This document shows positions 8,048 to 15,315 of a stretch of 64,000 nt of DNA, in pieces; within the stretch, counting starts at the first letter, position 1; the number at the start of each line of letters is the position of its first letter. The notes under the pieces were generated by a model, which saw nothing but the letters and a program-made list of their open reading frames with translations, was not told the DNA's origin and did not search any database. The translations under genes and the position numbers were made by a program. The DNA comes from Sandaracinus amylolyticus. GTDB lineage: Bacteria > Myxococcota_A > Polyangia > Polyangiales > Sandaracinaceae. The stretch lies in NCBI RefSeq assembly GCF_021631985.1, contig NZ_CP070225.1:10230001-10294000 (forward strand), written 5' to 3'.

Positions 8048-8830
8048 ATGCGGGGGACCCTCTACGCGGCGATCGTGCTCGTCGCGATCACGCTCTCGTG
8101 CGCGATCGCCTCGGCCCAGCACACCGGCGGCAGCTTCGGCGGCGGGCACTTCGGTGGCGGCGGCCGCTCGAGCGGCGGCTATCACGGCGGCGGCTATCAC
8201 GGCGGCGGACGCGTCGGCGGCCACTACGTCCCGGGCGGCTATCGCGGCGGGTACTACCACTCGTACTCGAACGGCGGCTCGGGCGTCGACGATGGCTCGG
8301 GCGCGCTCTGGCTCGTCCTCTTCGTGATGCTCGGCGCGTTGGTGGTCGGCGCGCGCCCGCGCACGATGCGCCCTCTCGCGGCCCCGAGCCCGCAGTCGCC
8401 CGAGTGGAAGAACGTCGATCTCGGCGTCGTCGAGATCACCGTCGATCGCGCCACGCGCATCGAGATCGAGCGCGCGATCGGGACGCGCAGGACCCACGCG
8501 CGCGCGCCTCGTCGCCTCCGCCGGCTGCGCGCGATGATCGAAGCGCTGCGCGCCCGTCGCTCGGACTGGCGCCTCGTGCGGGTCGAGGATCATCGCCCGA
8601 TGTCGTCGCCGATCGCCGACGGAGTGTTCCGCCGTCTCGCCGACGAAGCGCAGCGCGGTGTCGTTCCCGACGATCGCGAGGTGCTGACGATCGTGGTCGC
8701 GTCGCGCCGCGAGATCGTCGACGTGCACCGCAGCGATGCGGAGGCCGCGGATCGTGTGCTCCGGGCGATGGCCCAGCTCGAGCTCCGCGACATCGTCGCG
8801 CTCGAGATCGCCTGGCGCGCAGGGCACTGA
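8048..8830 (+). CDS. DUF1517 family membrane protein, copy 2
   Basis: A 260-aa paralogue of the upstream protein starting at ATG 8048. It has a signal peptide ending in AIASAQ, a longer Gly/His/Tyr-rich linker (repeated GGYHGGGYHGGG), a membrane helix (LWLVLFVMLGALVVGA) and the conserved domain with VDLGVVEITVD and LTIVVASRREIVDVHRSD. The two domains share the pattern P(G/S)PQS-x-W-x-x-VDLGVV. The His-rich linker could bind metal; this is inference. A subtype-II palindromic repeat begins at its stop codon. Confidence 0.8.
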   Translation: MRGTLYAAIVLVAITLSCAIASAQHTGGSFGGGHFGGGGRSSGGYHGGGYHGGGRVGGHYVPGGYRGGYYHSYSNGGSGVDDGSGALWLVLFVMLGALVVGARPRTMRPLAAPSPQSPEWKNVDLGVVEITVDRATRIEIERAIGTRRTHARAPRRLRRLRAMIEALRARRSDWRLVRVEDHRPMSSPIADGVFRRLADEAQRGVVPDDREVLTIVVASRREIVDVHRSDAEAADRVLRAMAQLELRDIVALEIAWRAGH

Positions 8831-8832
8831 GC

Positions 8833-8925
8833 GAATATCGGCTCGCCGGCGTCGGGCCCCTCCCGTCCGCGTGCGCCGCACGCTCCCGTGCGGGCGCGCC
8901 GCCAGCGAGCATTCCCGGTGAGACG
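8833..8925 (-). repeat. Palindromic terminator-like repeat, subtype II
   Basis: One unit with outer arms ggctcgccggcg and cgccgccagcgagc and a perfect inner hairpin GCGTGCG-C-CGCACGC. It lies between the convergent DUF1517 gene and the 73-aa gene. Read on the minus strand it ends in GAGCCGATATTCG. The same subtype occurs at 59781-59872. Confidence 0.8.
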
Positions 8926-8980
8926 CGAGCGCGCGGGCCGCGCGCGGGGGGGATGCGCGCGCGGCCCGCGTGCTCCAGCG

Positions 8981-9202
8981 TCAGCTGAGCAGCGCGTCGC
9001 TCGGCGGTTCGACGCCGAGCGCCAGCTCCTCGCGGACGCGCGCGAGCGCGTCGTCGAGGCGCATCTTGGTCTCGTCGAGAGCCTCGAGCGCCGCGAGGCG
9101 CTCGTGCTGCGTGCTCGCGCCGTGGGCGCGACGGACCGCGGCCGCGAGGGCCGCCAACCAGATCGTTGCTTCGGTGGAGGGGTCGTCCATGGGCACGCTC
9201 AT
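8981..9202 (-). CDS. Small helical hypothetical protein
   Basis: A 73-aa protein (MSVPMDDPSTEATIWLAALA at the start) with amphipathic helices (AALEALDETKMRLDDALARVREEL). It has no signal peptide or known motif. ATG 9202 is used; ATG 9190 is possible. Codon use is typical for the region. It is convergent with the DUF1517 pair, with the palindromic repeat between them. It may be a small coiled-coil accessory protein. Confidence 0.55.
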   Translation of the reverse strand: MSVPMDDPSTEATIWLAALAAAVRRAHGASTQHERLAALEALDETKMRLDDALARVREELALGVEPPSDALLS

Positions 9203-9431
9203 TCTCCGATCAAATCGGGTCTTGCGTGAGTCGCCAGACTGTCGTCTCCAGGTGCGTTCGAGGCTCGCGCCGCAGGTCCCACCACAGCGACCCACGTTCA
9301 GATCCGCCCCGGTTTTCGATGTTTCTCGCGCGGCGCTCCGCACTCGCGGAGGCCCGCCGGGAGGGCCCGGTTTGACCCATGCGGGACCGGAGAAGTAGGG
9401 TTCGCGCGTTCCAACCCAGGAGCTGGATCGG

Positions 9432-9626
9432 ATGACGACTTCGAGAGGACGGATCGCGGCGGCCGCCGTGGCCTTGGTGATGGCGTGCACGGCGCTCGTC
9501 GGATGTGGTGGTCGGCAACAGCCGCCCACGACCGGGACCTGCCATCCGGGTCGCGAGTGGGTGCCGCCGGCGCAGGACGAGAACGGTCAGTGGCGCGACG
9601 GCTACTGCCGCAGCACGGGCGGGTGA
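9432..9626 (+). CDS. Small lipoprotein
   Basis: A 64-aa product with a good AGGAG site 9 nt before ATG 9432, a signal peptide with lipobox ALVGC (Cys about 25) and a short mature part containing HPGREWVPP and WRDGYC. The mature segment has two Cys and looks like the small YXWXXGxW-type envelope lipoproteins of myxobacteria, whose function is unknown. A strong intrinsic terminator follows at 9692. Confidence 0.7.
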   Translation: MTTSRGRIAAAAVALVMACTALVGCGGRQQPPTTGTCHPGREWVPPAQDENGQWRDGYCRSTGG

Positions 9627-9952
9627 TCGGCGAGCCTGCGCGCGCGCGACACGCCGCGCGTGACGGCTTCTGACCGCTCGATTTCGAAGGACGCGGGCGC
9701 ATGGGCGAGATGCCGATGCGCCCGCGATCGTTTTCCGTCCGCTCGCGCGCGACTCGCGCGCGCCACGTTCATTCCGCCCGAGAGACCGTCCGGTGACGCG
9801 TGGCGTCACTTCTTTCCAGCGCGAAAAGTCGTCGAAACAAGCGGCCGGTACATCCCGGAGCGTCGAGAACGGCGGGTTTCGCGCGGCGTCCCGGGGCGGG
9901 GCGAACGGCGAGGGAGACGTGTGTCCGTTCGACGGCAGTCGGGAGGATCCGG
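9627..9952. other. 326-bp intergenic region: terminator plus porin leader
   Basis: No convincing gene. The left part holds the intrinsic terminator of the small lipoprotein gene. The rest (about 9740-9950) would be the promoter and leader of the porin gene, ending with a gggagg ribosome site at 9941. I see no riboswitch-like conserved structure. Confidence 0.5.
9692..9735 (+). terminator. Intrinsic terminator after the 64-aa lipoprotein
   Basis: A perfect 11-bp stem (CGCGGGCGCAT 9692-9702; ATGCGCCCGCG 9716-9726) with a 13-nt loop, followed by atcgtttt. This is the clearest Rho-independent terminator in the window. Confidence 0.8.
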
Positions 9953-11308
9953 ATGAACGAGCTCGTCTCGAGGACCAGCAAGCGAGCCGCGTGGGCGGCG
10001 CTGGCGATCCTGGTGTCGCTGACCCTCTTGCCGCGCGCGAGCGCGCAGGACACGGCCACGGCCGAGCCCGCCGCCGAACCGGCGCCGGGGGCGACCGAGG
10101 AGACGCCAACGACCACCGAGGCGCCCACCGAGACCGTCGCGCCCGCGGAAGAGCCCGCGGTCACGACGACCGAGACCGTGGCTGTCCCCGAAGCGAGCGA
10201 GGTCGCGGCCGAGGAAGCCGCGGCCGAGGAGCCCGAGGCCGAGGCCGAGTCGTGGACGGACAACCTCTCGTTCCGGGTGTTCGCCGACGCGTACGTCGCC
10301 GCGCACTGGACGCTGCCCAACGGCTTCGAGGGCAACCAGACGGCGATCATCGGGCACCGCGCGTACGACGTCTTCGGCGGTCCCTCGCTCGCGTTCGCCG
10401 GCCTCGATCTGCGCTACGCGCCCGACCCGCTCGGCGCGGCGATCGATCTGCGCTTCGGCACCGGCGTGCCGCGACTGCTCGGCGCGTTCAGCGGTCTGCC
10501 CGAGGGCCTGCAGTTCCTGAAGCAGGCGTACGTGTCGTGGCGCCCGTTCGAGAACTTCCAGATCGACTTCGGTCAGTTCGACACGATCTACGGCGCCGAG
10601 GTCTCGGAGAGCTGGCTCAACCCGAACTACTCGCGCGGCTCGCTCTACAACGTCGTGCAGCCCTTCTATCACATGGGCTTCCGCGCCTCGTACGCCGTGA
10701 TCCCCGAGCTCACGCTCACCGCGATCGCGGTCAACGGCTGGAACAACGTCGCGGACAACAACGACGGCAAGAGCGTCGGTGTCCAGGCGGCGCTCACGCT
10801 CGGCGACTTCTCGGTCGCGCTCGGCTACCTCACCGGTCCCGAGCAGTCCGACTGCAACGCGGTCCCGCTCCCCGGCGAAGCGCCGATCGCGGGCTGCGTG
10901 ACCGACGAGGACCTCGGCGATCACGACGGTCGCTTCCGCCACCTCGTCGACCTCATCCTGCGCTACAGCGTCGGCGACCTCGCGCTCGTCGCGAACGGCG
11001 ACGTGACGGTCGAGGACTTCGGCGCCGCGGGCTACACGACGATCGCGGGCGGCATGATCGGCGCGCAGTACCGCTTCATCCCCGAGTTCGCCCTCGCGCT
11101 GCGCGGTGAGGTCCTCTACTTCGAGGACACCGACGAGTCGCTCACGACGGGCACGTTCACCATCGAGGTCGCGCCCGATCCGCACCTCGTGTTCCGCCTC
11201 GACAACCGCCTCGACGTCTCGAGCTACGACCAGTTCGTCGACAACAGCGGTCAGCCCACGGAGCTCGTGTTCTCGAGCATCCTCGGCGTCGTCGCGCACT
11301 CCGACTGA
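9953..11308 (+). CDS. Outer-membrane beta-barrel porin (BBP2-like)
   Basis: A 451-aa protein with signal peptide (cleavage near RASAQ, about residue 25), a long Glu/Ala/Pro/Thr linker (about 25-95) and a barrel with many alternating strands. Motifs FRVFADAYVAAHW, FGQFDTIYGAEVSESW, AVNGWNNVADNN and MIGAQYRF match the beta-barrel porin-2 group found in Bacteroidetes and Myxococcota. The NGWN motif is typical of that family. The acidic linker may span to the peptidoglycan or extend outward. The substrate is unknown. ATG 9953 has a gggagg site about 7 nt upstream. Array copies of the terminator-like repeat follow the stop codon. Confidence 0.8.
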   Translation: MNELVSRTSKRAAWAALAILVSLTLLPRASAQDTATAEPAAEPAPGATEETPTTTEAPTETVAPAEEPAVTTTETVAVPEASEVAAEEAAAEEPEAEAESWTDNLSFRVFADAYVAAHWTLPNGFEGNQTAIIGHRAYDVFGGPSLAFAGLDLRYAPDPLGAAIDLRFGTGVPRLLGAFSGLPEGLQFLKQAYVSWRPFENFQIDFGQFDTIYGAEVSESWLNPNYSRGSLYNVVQPFYHMGFRASYAVIPELTLTAIAVNGWNNVADNNDGKSVGVQAALTLGDFSVALGYLTGPEQSDCNAVPLPGEAPIAGCVTDEDLGDHDGRFRHLVDLILRYSVGDLALVANGDVTVEDFGAAGYTTIAGGMIGAQYRFIPEFALALRGEVLYFEDTDESLTTGTFTIEVAPDPHLVFRLDNRLDVSSYDQFVDNSGQPTELVFSSILGVVAHSD

Positions 11309-11547
11309 CCCGTCCGCGCGCTTCGCGCGGGACCGGCGGGACGAGCACTCCCGCAGGGACTCGCGAAAAATCGGCTCGCCCGCCGTCCCTCCCGTCCGCG
11401 CGCTTCGCGCGCTCCCGTCCGGGACCGGCGGGACGAGCACTCCGGCAGGGACTCGCGAAAAATCGGCTCGCCCGCCGTCCCTCCCGTCCGCGCGCTTCGC
11501 GCGCTCCCGTCCGGGACCGGCGGGACGAGCACTCCCGCAGGGACTCA
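11309..11547 (-). repeat. Tandem array of about 2.5 palindromic terminator-like repeats
   Basis: The 92-bp unit (distance between aaaaatcgg at 11366 and 11458) is present twice in full plus a partial copy. Each has arms gctcgcccgccgtccc and gggaccggcgggacgagc, with an inner GCGCGC-TTC-GCGCGC hairpin. Read on the minus strand, the array starts inside the stop codon of the 11545 gene (TGAGTCCC) and each unit ends in CGATTTTTCG, like a terminator. Confidence 0.85.
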
Positions 11548-12054
11548 CCGCTCGGCCATCAGCGCGCTCGCCCTCCGCACCGCCTCTTCGGCGTCGCGGG
11601 GGTCGCGAGCGCGCAGCACCAATTCGATCTTCTCGTCGACCTTCTCGATGCGGAGGACGAGCCCTCCGACGGCCAGCGGATCGCGCGCGCCGAGCGACTC
11701 ACCGCTCGCGGCGTAGCGCGCGGACTGGCAGGAGAGCACGCGCTCGGCGAGGGCCGCGTCGAGGCCGAGATCGTTGTCGACGTGCATGCGCACGCCGAGC
11801 GTCTGCAGGCGACGTGGGTTTCCGCCGAACGCCGTGATCGCCTCCGCGTGCAGCAGGAGATGCGGCGCGTCCGCGAGCGTGCGGTCGACGAGCTCGGGCG
11901 CGAGGCCCCCGCACGCGAGCGCGGCACGTTGGCTCGCGCGCGCTCGTTGCCGTCCCGAATCGTCGATCGGGCTGTGTGTGAAGCATCCCGTCGAGCCCAG
12001 GACGAGGACTGCGACCAGGCCCGACACGAAACGTTTCGGAATAAGGCTGGACAC
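11545..12054 (-). CDS. Lipoprotein of unknown function
   Basis: A 169-aa product from GTG 12054, chosen because it gives a standard lipoprotein signal (basic PKR, hydrophobic GLVAVLVL, lipobox GSTGC); ATG 12114 would add 20 residues. The mature protein has an N-terminal segment rich in Arg/Ala and a predicted alpha/beta C-terminal part with LGVRMHVDNDLGLD and GGLVLRIEKVDEKIELVLRA. I recognise no family. The stop codon overlaps the first palindromic repeat unit. Confidence 0.7.
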   Translation of the reverse strand: MSSLIPKRFVSGLVAVLVLGSTGCFTHSPIDDSGRQRARASQRAALACGGLAPELVDRTLADAPHLLLHAEAITAFGGNPRRLQTLGVRMHVDNDLGLDAALAERVLSCQSARYAASGESLGARDPLAVGGLVLRIEKVDEKIELVLRARDPRDAEEAVRRASALMAER

Positions 12055-12160
12055 GAGCCAGAAACATAGACCCCTCGCCCGTGGGAAACCAAGCACCACG
12101 TGGTGCATCGACACGCTCGCGCCGGAGAACAGGAGGGCCGTGTGCGCGATCGACGGAACG

Positions 12161-12198
12161 ACGAACGCGCGCGACCCCGTCGGGATCGCGCGCGTCGT
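12161..12198 (-). terminator. Strong hairpin after the 302-aa gene
   Basis: Arms acgaacgcgcgcgacccc and ggatcgcgcgcgtcgt pair with one mismatch and one bulge around a short loop. It lies 22 bp beyond the stop of the leftward gene and probably acts as its terminator. No long T tract follows. Confidence 0.6.
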
Positions 12199-12219
12199 AT
12201 CGCGAGGAGCGGCGCTGGC

Positions 12220-13128
12220 TCAGAAGGCGCGGACGTCGCGCCCCTTCGCGTGCGTCTCGTAGAGCGTGACGATCTCGTCGATCGTCGCGAGGTCCTGCGC
12301 GCCGAGCGTGCGGAAGAACGCGGCCGTGGCCGCGCACGCGGCGAGCGTGCGGTCCGACGCGTCGCGTGCGCCGGTCCACACCGACTCGTCCTGCGCGGCC
12401 GCGAGGATCTGCTCGGTGAGATCGGCCGGGGCCTCGATGCGCGCAGCCTCGAGCGCGTACTCGAGCGTCTGGTGCGCGAGCGCGAGCACGGCCATGCGCG
12501 GGTCGAGCGCCTCGACCGTCAGCCACTTGGGCTTGCTCGGGCTCATCTGGTTGAGCACCGCGAGGAACGCGTTCACCGCGTACACGACCGCGAGCTTGCG
12601 CTGCGCGGCGCGGAGGTCGGTGAGGATCGCGAAGGGATCGGCGCGACGCCCCTCGAGGTGCTTCGCGATCACCGCGTTCACCATCGCGACGTGCGACTCC
12701 GCGGCGTGCAGCTGGTCCCAAAGGAAAAGGCCGCGCAGATCGCGCGGCCTCTTCTGGAACTGCTCGTAGCTCTCGGCGAACTGCTGATCCGCCGCCATGC
12801 GCTCGGCGACGATCGCCGCCCACGCGGCGCACACGTCGTCGATCTCCTGCGCGCGCTGCTCGGCGAACTCGCGCTCCGAGCGGCTCGGTCGCGCCTTCAC
12901 CGGCACGAGGCGCTCGCTGTCGCGCGTGCGCTCGACCGGTGCTGCGCTCGTGGCCGGCTCGACGTCGGCGTCACGCGCGTTGCGCTTCTGGCGCGCGCCG
13001 TTCGCCTTCGCGTCGCCGTTGGCGTGCACCGAGTGGCCGTTCGCGCTCTTCGCGGTGCTGCCACCGTTCGTCGCGCGGCGCTTGCCGGTGCTCTTCTGCG
13101 CCCGTCCCGTCGTCGTCCCGCTCCCCAT
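12220..13128 (-). CDS. Hypothetical protein with basic disordered N-terminus
   Basis: A 302-aa protein from ATG 13128. Residues 1-80 are low-complexity and basic (Lys/Arg/Ala/Asn/Gly, e.g. KANGARQKRNARDAD), resembling histone-like or nucleic-acid-binding tails. The remaining 220 residues are helical with QEIDDVCAAWAAIVAERM, LFLWDQLHAAESH and MSPSKPKWLTVEALDP. No known domain is evident and there is no signal peptide. The basic tail suggests binding to DNA or RNA; this is inference. A strong hairpin follows the stop codon. Confidence 0.7.
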   Translation of the reverse strand: MGSGTTTGRAQKSTGKRRATNGGSTAKSANGHSVHANGDAKANGARQKRNARDADVEPATSAAPVERTRDSERLVPVKARPSRSEREFAEQRAQEIDDVCAAWAAIVAERMAADQQFAESYEQFQKRPRDLRGLFLWDQLHAAESHVAMVNAVIAKHLEGRRADPFAILTDLRAAQRKLAVVYAVNAFLAVLNQMSPSKPKWLTVEALDPRMAVLALAHQTLEYALEAARIEAPADLTEQILAAAQDESVWTGARDASDRTLAACAATAAFFRTLGAQDLATIDEIVTLYETHAKGRDVRAF

Positions 13129-13202
13129 GCGAACGCGAGGATGCCACGACTCGCCGACGAACGCTGCTAGGACTACGCGCACGGCGAGGGCGATGCGTGC
13201 GA

Positions 13203-13208
13203 TAGGAT
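13203..13208 (+). promoter_or_regulatory. TAnnnT -10-like box, leaderless spacing
   Basis: TAGGAT ends 8 nt before the ATG at 13217, placing the likely transcription start at or next to the start codon. The pattern recurs at several other genes in the window. Confidence 0.4.
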
Positions 13209-13216
13209 GCGACACG

Positions 13217-13471
13217 ATGCGCACGAAAGCGGGGCTCTCGATCGCACTCCTCGTCGCGCTGTTCGTCCTCGCCGACGTCGCGCGTGCGGACGCGGTGCCC
13301 GCGTGCGGTCCCTTCGAGCATCGTGAAGGTCGACCTCACGAGAGCGAGTGTCGCTTCGGTCCTGCGTGGCTCTGCAGCGCGTCCGCGTCCTCACGTGACG
13401 GTGCCAGCGCGATACCGCTGGTCGCGCTCGCGGGGATCGTGGTGATGGCGCGACGTCGCTCACGGCGCTGA
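13217..13471 (+). CDS. Small exported protein with MYXO-CTERM-like anchor
   Basis: An 84-aa protein. It has a signal peptide (LSIALLVALFVLADVARA), a short mature part with three Cys (PACGPFEHREG, ESECRFG, WLCSAS) and a C-terminal hydrophobic stretch followed by Arg-rich residues (IPLVALAGIVVMARRRSRR). That tripartite C-terminus is the layout of myxobacterial sorting tags that are processed and anchor proteins at the surface. The mature segment is only about 30 residues, unusually small for a sorted protein. Function unknown. Confidence 0.65.
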   Translation: MRTKAGLSIALLVALFVLADVARADAVPACGPFEHREGRPHESECRFGPAWLCSASASSRDGASAIPLVALAGIVVMARRRSRR

Positions 13472-13541
13472 CGCCTGTCCGTCGCACGCTCGTCGCCGTC
13501 CTTCGTCTAGAGTGCGCGCCGCTTCGCGTGGAGGTGGTGCG

Positions 13542-15185
13542 ATGAAGACCGGTTCGAAGGGGACGACGTTCTCGCGCCGCCGCGCGCTGAAGAGCGCGGG
13601 GGTGCTCGGCGCGGCGACGATGATCGGGTGCGAGCCGGGCGACGAGGCGCCGATCGACGCATCGACGCAGATGGGCAGCGACGCGAGCGCGCCCGATGCC
13701 GGCCCACGCGGACGTGACGCGGGACCCGCGCCGACCGGCGCGTTCCAGCACGGCGTCGCGAGCGGGGATCCGCTGGCCGATGCGGTGATCCTCTGGACGC
13801 GCGTGACCACCGACGGCACGTCGGCGATCGCGCTGACGTGGGAGGTCGCGCGCGATGCGTCGTTCGCGACGATCGATGCGAGCGGCGACGTCTCCGCCGA
13901 TCCCGCGCGCGACTTCACGGCGAAGGTCGACGCGACCGGGCTGATGCCCGCGACGACCTACTTCTATCGGTTCCGCGTCGTCGACGGAGGCGAGACCTCG
14001 CCCGTCGGTCGCACCCGCACCGCGCCCGCGAGCGACGCCGAGATCGCGCGGCTGCGCTTCGCGGTGTGCTCGTGCTCGAACTACGCGTTCGGGTACTTCC
14101 ACGCGTATCGCAACATCGCGCAGCGCGCCGATCTCGACGCGGTGCTGCACCTCGGCGACTACATCTACGAGTACGGCACCGGCGAGTACGGATCGTTCCG
14201 CGAGTGCGATCCGCCGCACGAGATCACGACGCTCGAGGACTACCGCCGTCGATATCGCCAGTACCGCAGCGACTCCGATCTGCAGGAGGCGCATCGACAG
14301 CACCCCTTCGTCAACGTGTGGGACGATCACGAGAGCGCCGACAACTCGTGGCGCGACGGCGCGAACAACCACGACGAGAGCGAGGGCGCGTGGGCCGCGC
14401 GCAAGGCCGCGGCGCAGCAGGCGTTCGACGAGTGGCTGCCGATCCGCACCGCGACCGAAGGGCCCTCGCGCATCTGGCGCGCGCTGCGTTACGGCGCGCT
14501 CGCCGAGCTCGTGATGCTCGACACGCGCATCGAGGGGCGCAGCGAGCAGGGCGTGGGCGAGGCCGACGCGCGCACGCTGATCTCGAACGAGCAGGAGGCG
14601 TTCTTGATCGAGCGCCTCACCACGACCGATGCGCAGTGGAAGGTGATCGGACAGCAGGTGATGTTCTCGCCGCTGCCGGTGCTCGCGAACACCGATCAGT
14701 GGGACGGCTATCCGGCGTCGCGCCGGCGCGTGCTCGACGCGATCCGTGGTGACGGAGAGCGCGATCCGGTGCGCGACGTGGTCGTGCTCACCGGCGACAT
14801 CCACACCGCGTGGGCGTGCGAGGTGGTGGAAGATCCGAGCGCGTCGCCGCTGCCCCCGGCGGACGCGGTCGAGTTCGTCGCGGCGGGGATCAGCTCGCCG
14901 CCGATGAGCCCGCCCGGTGGTCCGCTCGAGCGCGGAATCCTGCGCACCATCGCGGAGCGCGCGCCGCACATCAAGTACGTCGATCTCTCGCACCGCGGGT
15001 ACTTCGTGCTCGACCTCTCGCCGGCGCGCGCGCACGCGACGTACGTGCAGATCGTCGACGTGGAGGCGCCGTACGACATCAGCGAGGTGGAGATCACGGC
15101 GTGGGAGACCGCGACCGGGACCCACCGTCTCGTGGAGACCGAGCCGGCCTCGCCGCCCGACGGAGCCCCTCCGCTGGCGCCCTGA
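13542..15185 (+). CDS. phoD: Alkaline phosphatase D family, Tat-exported
   Basis: A 547-aa metallophosphoesterase of the PhoD family. The N-terminus has a twin-arginine motif (FSRRRALKSAG) and a nearby Cys (MIGCEPG), so it is Tat-exported and perhaps lipidated. An Ig-like PhoD_N domain follows (HGVASGDPLADAVILWTRV to FRVVDGG). The catalytic domain shows LHLGDYIYEYG, VWDDHESADN and TGDIHTAW, the metal-binding Asp/His residues of the family. PhoD enzymes use Ca and Fe to hydrolyse phosphate mono- and diesters outside the cytoplasm. ATG 13542 has GGAGG 7 nt upstream. The gene appears monocistronic, with a TAGAGT box at 13507. Confidence 0.9.
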   Translation: MKTGSKGTTFSRRRALKSAGVLGAATMIGCEPGDEAPIDASTQMGSDASAPDAGPRGRDAGPAPTGAFQHGVASGDPLADAVILWTRVTTDGTSAIALTWEVARDASFATIDASGDVSADPARDFTAKVDATGLMPATTYFYRFRVVDGGETSPVGRTRTAPASDAEIARLRFAVCSCSNYAFGYFHAYRNIAQRADLDAVLHLGDYIYEYGTGEYGSFRECDPPHEITTLEDYRRRYRQYRSDSDLQEAHRQHPFVNVWDDHESADNSWRDGANNHDESEGAWAARKAAAQQAFDEWLPIRTATEGPSRIWRALRYGALAELVMLDTRIEGRSEQGVGEADARTLISNEQEAFLIERLTTTDAQWKVIGQQVMFSPLPVLANTDQWDGYPASRRRVLDAIRGDGERDPVRDVVVLTGDIHTAWACEVVEDPSASPLPPADAVEFVAAGISSPPMSPPGGPLERGILRTIAERAPHIKYVDLSHRGYFVLDLSPARAHATYVQIVDVEAPYDISEVEITAWETATGTHRLVETEPASPPDGAPPLAP

Positions 15186-15315
15186 CGCGGTGCGGCTCGA
15201 AACGTGACGCAGCGCGGCGTACAGCGCCGGAAACCAAGCGGAGACGCCCGAAGAAACTTCCGTTCGCGGTCTTGACGCACGCGCGTCATCGGTTGGACCC
15301 TGTTCAACAACGCCG

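Noticed and set aside
6059-8881. 940-aa leftward open frame
   Set aside because: Only 6059-7174 is supported; the remainder is opposite two DUF1517 genes that have signal peptides.
9210-10109. 299-aa leftward frame over the small lipoprotein and porin leader
   Set aside because: It is Arg/Pro/Ser-rich with no start signal and runs opposite two supported features.
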